DNA of 64,000 nucleotides from Luteibacter jiangsuensis (GTDB lineage: Bacteria > Pseudomonadota > Gammaproteobacteria > Xanthomonadales > Rhodanobacteraceae), in NCBI RefSeq assembly GCF_030812295.1, contig NZ_JAUSSK010000006.1:59538-123537 (forward strand), read 5' to 3'. Position numbers and translations under genes: made by a program. Shown piece after piece: positions 61,286 to 64,000 of this stretch. Numbering within the stretch: the stretch's first letter is position 1; the number at the start of each line of letters is the position of its first letter. The notes below the pieces were generated by a model, which was not told where the DNA came from, searched no databases, and was given only the letters and a program-made list of their open reading frames with translations.

Positions 61286-63868
61286 ATGCGGATGGACAAA
61301 CTCACTTCGCGGTTCCAGCAAGCCCTGGCGGATGCCCAGTCGCTGGCCGTCGGCCGCGACAACAACATCCTCGAGCCGGTGCATGTGCTCGCCGCGCTGC
61401 TCGACCAGCAGGGCGGATCCACCGCGCCACTGCTGACCCAGGCGCAGGTCAACGTGCCCGCGCTGCGCCAGCGCATGGGCGAGATCCTCGATCGCCTTCC
61501 ACGGGTCAGTGGCCAGGAAGGCAACATCAACCTGGGCAACGACCTCAATCGCCTGTTCAACCTCACCGACAAGCTCGCGCAGCAGCGTGGCGACCAGTTC
61601 ATCGCCAGCGAGTTGTTCGTGCTGGCGGCGCTGGAGGACCGTGGCGAGGTCGGCGGCGCCTTGAAGGCGGCCGGCGCGACGAAGGAACGCATCGAGGCGG
61701 CCATCGACAAGCTGCGTGGCGGCGAGAAGGTACAGTCGGAGAACGCCGAGGAGCAGCGCCAGGCGCTGGAGAAGTACACCATCGACCTCACCGAGCGCGC
61801 CGAGGCCGGCAAACTCGATCCGGTGATCGGCCGCGACGAGGAAATCCGCCGCACGATCCAGGTACTGCAGCGGCGAACGAAGAACAACCCGGTGTTGATC
61901 GGTGAGCCCGGCGTGGGCAAGACCGCCATCGTCGAAGGCCTGGCGCAGCGCATCGTCAATGGCGAGGTGCCCGAGGGCCTGCGCGACAAGCGCGTGCTTT
62001 CGCTCGACATGGGGGCTCTTATCGCCGGGGCGAAATTCCGTGGCGAATTCGAGGAGCGCTTGAAAGCGGTGCTCAACGACCTGTCCAAGCAGGAAGGCCA
62101 GGTGATCCTCTTCATCGACGAGTTGCACACCATGGTCGGCGCCGGCAAGGCCGACGGCGCGATGGACGCGGGCAACATGCTGAAGCCCGCGCTGGCGCGT
62201 GGCGAACTGCACTGCATCGGTGCGACCACGCTCGACGAATACCGCAAGTACGTGGAGAAGGACGCCGCCCTCGAGCGCCGCTTCCAGAAGGTGTTCGTGG
62301 GCGAACCCAGCGTCGAGGACACGATCGCGATCCTGCGTGGCCTGAAGGAGCGCTACGCCGTGCATCATGGCGTGGAAATCACCGATCCGGCGATCGTCGC
62401 CGCGGCGACGCTTTCCGCCCGCTACATTCCGGACCGCCAGTTGCCCGACAAGGCCATCGACCTGATGGACGAGGCCGCGTCGCGCATCCGCATGGAAATC
62501 GATTCCAAGCCGGAGGAACTCGATCGGCTCGAACGACGGCTGATCCAGCTCAAGATCCAGCGCGAGATGCTGAAGAAAGAGCAGGACGATGAATCGAAGC
62601 AGCGCCTGGCGACGCTCGAGGCCGACATCGAGAAGCTGGACCGCGAGTTCTCCGACCTCAACGAGGTATGGAAGGCGGAAAAAGCCGCGCTGCAGGGCAC
62701 CACGAAGATCAAGGAGCAGATCGAACAGGCCCGCCTGGAACTGGAAGCCGCCCAGCGCCGCCAGGATTATGGCGCGATGAGCGAGATCCAGTATGGCCGG
62801 CTGCCGGCGCTGGAAGCCCAGCTCGCTGCCGCGCAGAAGGCGGAGCAGCAGGACTTCACGCTCTTGCAGGATCGCGTCACCGCTGAGGAGATCGCCGAGG
62901 TGGTCGCGCGTTGGACCGGCATCCCCGTGGCGAAGATGCTCGAGGGTGAGCGCGAAAAACTCCTGCACATGGAAGACGCGCTGCATGCGCGCGTGGTCGG
63001 GCAGGACGAGGCGGTGCGTGCGGTGTCCGATGCGATCCGGCGCGCCCGCGCCGGGCTTTCCGATCCGAATCGTCCGTACGGCTCGTTCCTGTTCCTGGGC
63101 CCGACGGGCGTGGGCAAGACGGAGCTATGCAAGGCCCTTGCCGATTTCCTCTTCGATACGCAGGACGCGATGGTGCGCATCGACATGAGCGAGTTCATGG
63201 AGAAGCATTCCGTGAGCCGGCTGGTCGGCGCGCCTCCGGGCTACGTCGGGTACGAAGAGGGCGGTTACCTCACCGAGGCGGTGCGTCGTCGTCCTTACAG
63301 CGTGATCTTGCTCGACGAGGTGGAGAAGGCACACCCGGATGTCTTCAACATCCTGCTCCAGGTGCTCGACGATGGGCGCCTGACGGATGGGCAGGGCCGC
63401 ACGGTGGACTTCCGGAACACGGTCATCGTGATGACCTCGAATCTCGGCTCGAACCTGATCCAGGAGCAGGCGGGCGATAGCGAGGCCGACTACCTGCAGA
63501 TGAAGGCATCGGTGCTGGGCGTGGTGCAGGCGCACTTCCGCCCTGAGTTCATCAACCGCCTGGACGACCTCGTGGTGTTCCGGCCGCTGGACAAGAAGCA
63601 GATCCGTTCGATCGCGCGGATACAGCTGGATTACCTGGCAAAGCGGCTGGCCGATCGCCAGTTGTCGCTCGATATTACGGACAGGGCGTTGGACTTGCTG
63701 GGCAGTGCGGGTTTCGATCCGGTGTACGGTGCGCGTCCGCTCAAGCGGGCTATCCAGCAACAGCTGGAGAACCCGTTGGCGCAACGCATCCTGCAAGGTG
63801 CCTTCTCGCCGGGGCAGACCGTGCGTGTGGATTCGGACGGGAACCATCTGACGTTCGCGGCGGCCTGA
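61286..63868 (+). CDS. clpB: ATP-dependent disaggregase ClpB
   Basis: 860 residues, full length. N-domain with two Clp repeats ([20 protein letters not shown]), AAA-1 (Walker [10 protein letters not shown] about 205-213, Walker [15 protein letters not shown]), the long coiled-coil middle domain (about 410-530, [20 protein letters not shown]), and AAA-2 (Walker [10 protein letters not shown], Walker [16 protein letters not shown], sensor [13 protein letters not shown]). Works with DnaK to dissolve heat-denatured aggregates. ATG 61286 follows GGGAG by 8 nt and matches the family start. Divergent from otsBA, a pairing of two stress functions. Confidence 0.98.
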   Translation: MRMDKLTSRFQQALADAQSLAVGRDNNILEPVHVLAALLDQQGGSTAPLLTQAQVNVPALRQRMGEILDRLPRVSGQEGNINLGNDLNRLFNLTDKLAQQRGDQFIASELFVLAALEDRGEVGGALKAAGATKERIEAAIDKLRGGEKVQSENAEEQRQALEKYTIDLTERAEAGKLDPVIGRDEEIRRTIQVLQRRTKNNPVLIGEPGVGKTAIVEGLAQRIVNGEVPEGLRDKRVLSLDMGALIAGAKFRGEFEERLKAVLNDLSKQEGQVILFIDELHTMVGAGKADGAMDAGNMLKPALARGELHCIGATTLDEYRKYVEKDAALERRFQKVFVGEPSVEDTIAILRGLKERYAVHHGVEITDPAIVAAATLSARYIPDRQLPDKAIDLMDEAASRIRMEIDSKPEELDRLERRLIQLKIQREMLKKEQDDESKQRLATLEADIEKLDREFSDLNEVWKAEKAALQGTTKIKEQIEQARLELEAAQRRQDYGAMSEIQYGRLPALEAQLAAAQKAEQQDFTLLQDRVTAEEIAEVVARWTGIPVAKMLEGEREKLLHMEDALHARVVGQDEAVRAVSDAIRRARAGLSDPNRPYGSFLFLGPTGVGKTELCKALADFLFDTQDAMVRIDMSEFMEKHSVSRLVGAPPGYVGYEEGGYLTEAVRRRPYSVILLDEVEKAHPDVFNILLQVLDDGRLTDGQGRTVDFRNTVIVMTSNLGSNLIQEQAGDSEADYLQMKASVLGVVQAHFRPEFINRLDDLVVFRPLDKKQIRSIARIQLDYLAKRLADRQLSLDITDRALDLLGSAGFDPVYGARPLKRAIQQQLENPLAQRILQGAFSPGQTVRVDSDGNHLTFAAA

Positions 63869-64000
63869 TATCGTCGACAGGGTCGGGGGGCCCCCCCCCC
63901 CCCCCGGCAGGGGGGGGCGGCCCCCGGCGGCGCGGGGTACCGCGCGGGGGGTGGCGCGCCCGCGGCGGGTGGCTCCCCCCCCCCGCCCCCGGCCCGCCCA
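63869..64000. other. G/C homopolymer-rich contig-end artefact, possible REP start
   Basis: After the clpB stop, TCGTCGACAGGGTCGG resembles the inner arm of a REP unit. It then turns into runs of G and C (more than 10 C in a row) with almost no A or T. This is unlike all other intergenic DNA here and looks like low-quality base calls at a contig end. Confidence 0.7.

Overview
The window is GC-rich, densely coded bacterial chromosome. It looks like a gammaproteobacterium of the Xanthomonadales, most likely Rhodanobacteraceae (Luteibacter/Dyella-like). That placement is inferred from the order pilR-pilS / sucC-sucD and bamD / rluD-pgeF next to clpB, from many TonB/TPR/two-component genes, and from REP-type repeats beginning GTGGGAGCCG. 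I saw no tRNA, rRNA, CRISPR array, prophage or insertion sequence. The window opens inside an AraC-type regulator and ends just after clpB in an implausible G/C homopolymer tract.

Layout. 0-3.7 kb: two AraC regulators, small unknowns and wrbA. 3.9-7 kb: a PAS sensor kinase, a FixJ-like regulator and a lone receiver. 7-14 kb: a YdcF-like protein, a secreted unknown, an aminotransferase diverging from an rhtA-type exporter, a large autotransporter and a small lipoprotein. 14.4-18.3 kb: an alpha-amino-acid ester hydrolase, then ku and a polymerase-only ligD (minimal NHEJ pair). 18.4-26.7 kb: an MBL hydrolase and a mannoside-use locus (lacI-MFS-fructokinase-AGE epimerase, divergent from a GH92 alpha-mannosidase). 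26.9-30.7 kb: a second phosphorelay (kinase, receiver, receiver-kinase-receiver hybrid). 30.8-31.7 kb: tandem secreted paralogues. 32-37.4 kb: pilR/pilS and sucCD.

37.6-54.4 kb is the most distinctive part. A seven-gene minus-strand operon encodes a DUF819 transporter, NlpC/P60 endopeptidase, L-Ala-D/L-Glu epimerase, RpiR regulator, YkuD enzyme, DAACS symporter and a D-amino-acid-dehydrogenase-like flavoprotein. Facing away from it are a transglutaminase-like protein, a TonB-dependent receptor, an M19 dipeptidase fused to an S12 serine hydrolase, a VanX-type D,D-dipeptidase and an S12 lipoprotein. I read this as a dedicated system for taking up and catabolising peptidoglycan peptides and D-amino-acid dipeptides. 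A 16-bp perfect palindrome lies upstream of the minus-strand operon. 54.4-63.9 kb is housekeeping: nadE, bamD, rluD, pgeF, otsA/otsB and clpB.

Regulatory highlights: a perfect 12-bp inverted repeat that buries the ku Shine-Dalgarno; a sigma-32-like promoter before clpB; intrinsic terminators after the small lipoprotein, sucD, the TonB receptor and nadE; and about seven REP/BIME repeats, mostly between convergent genes, one of which has been absorbed into a coding sequence.
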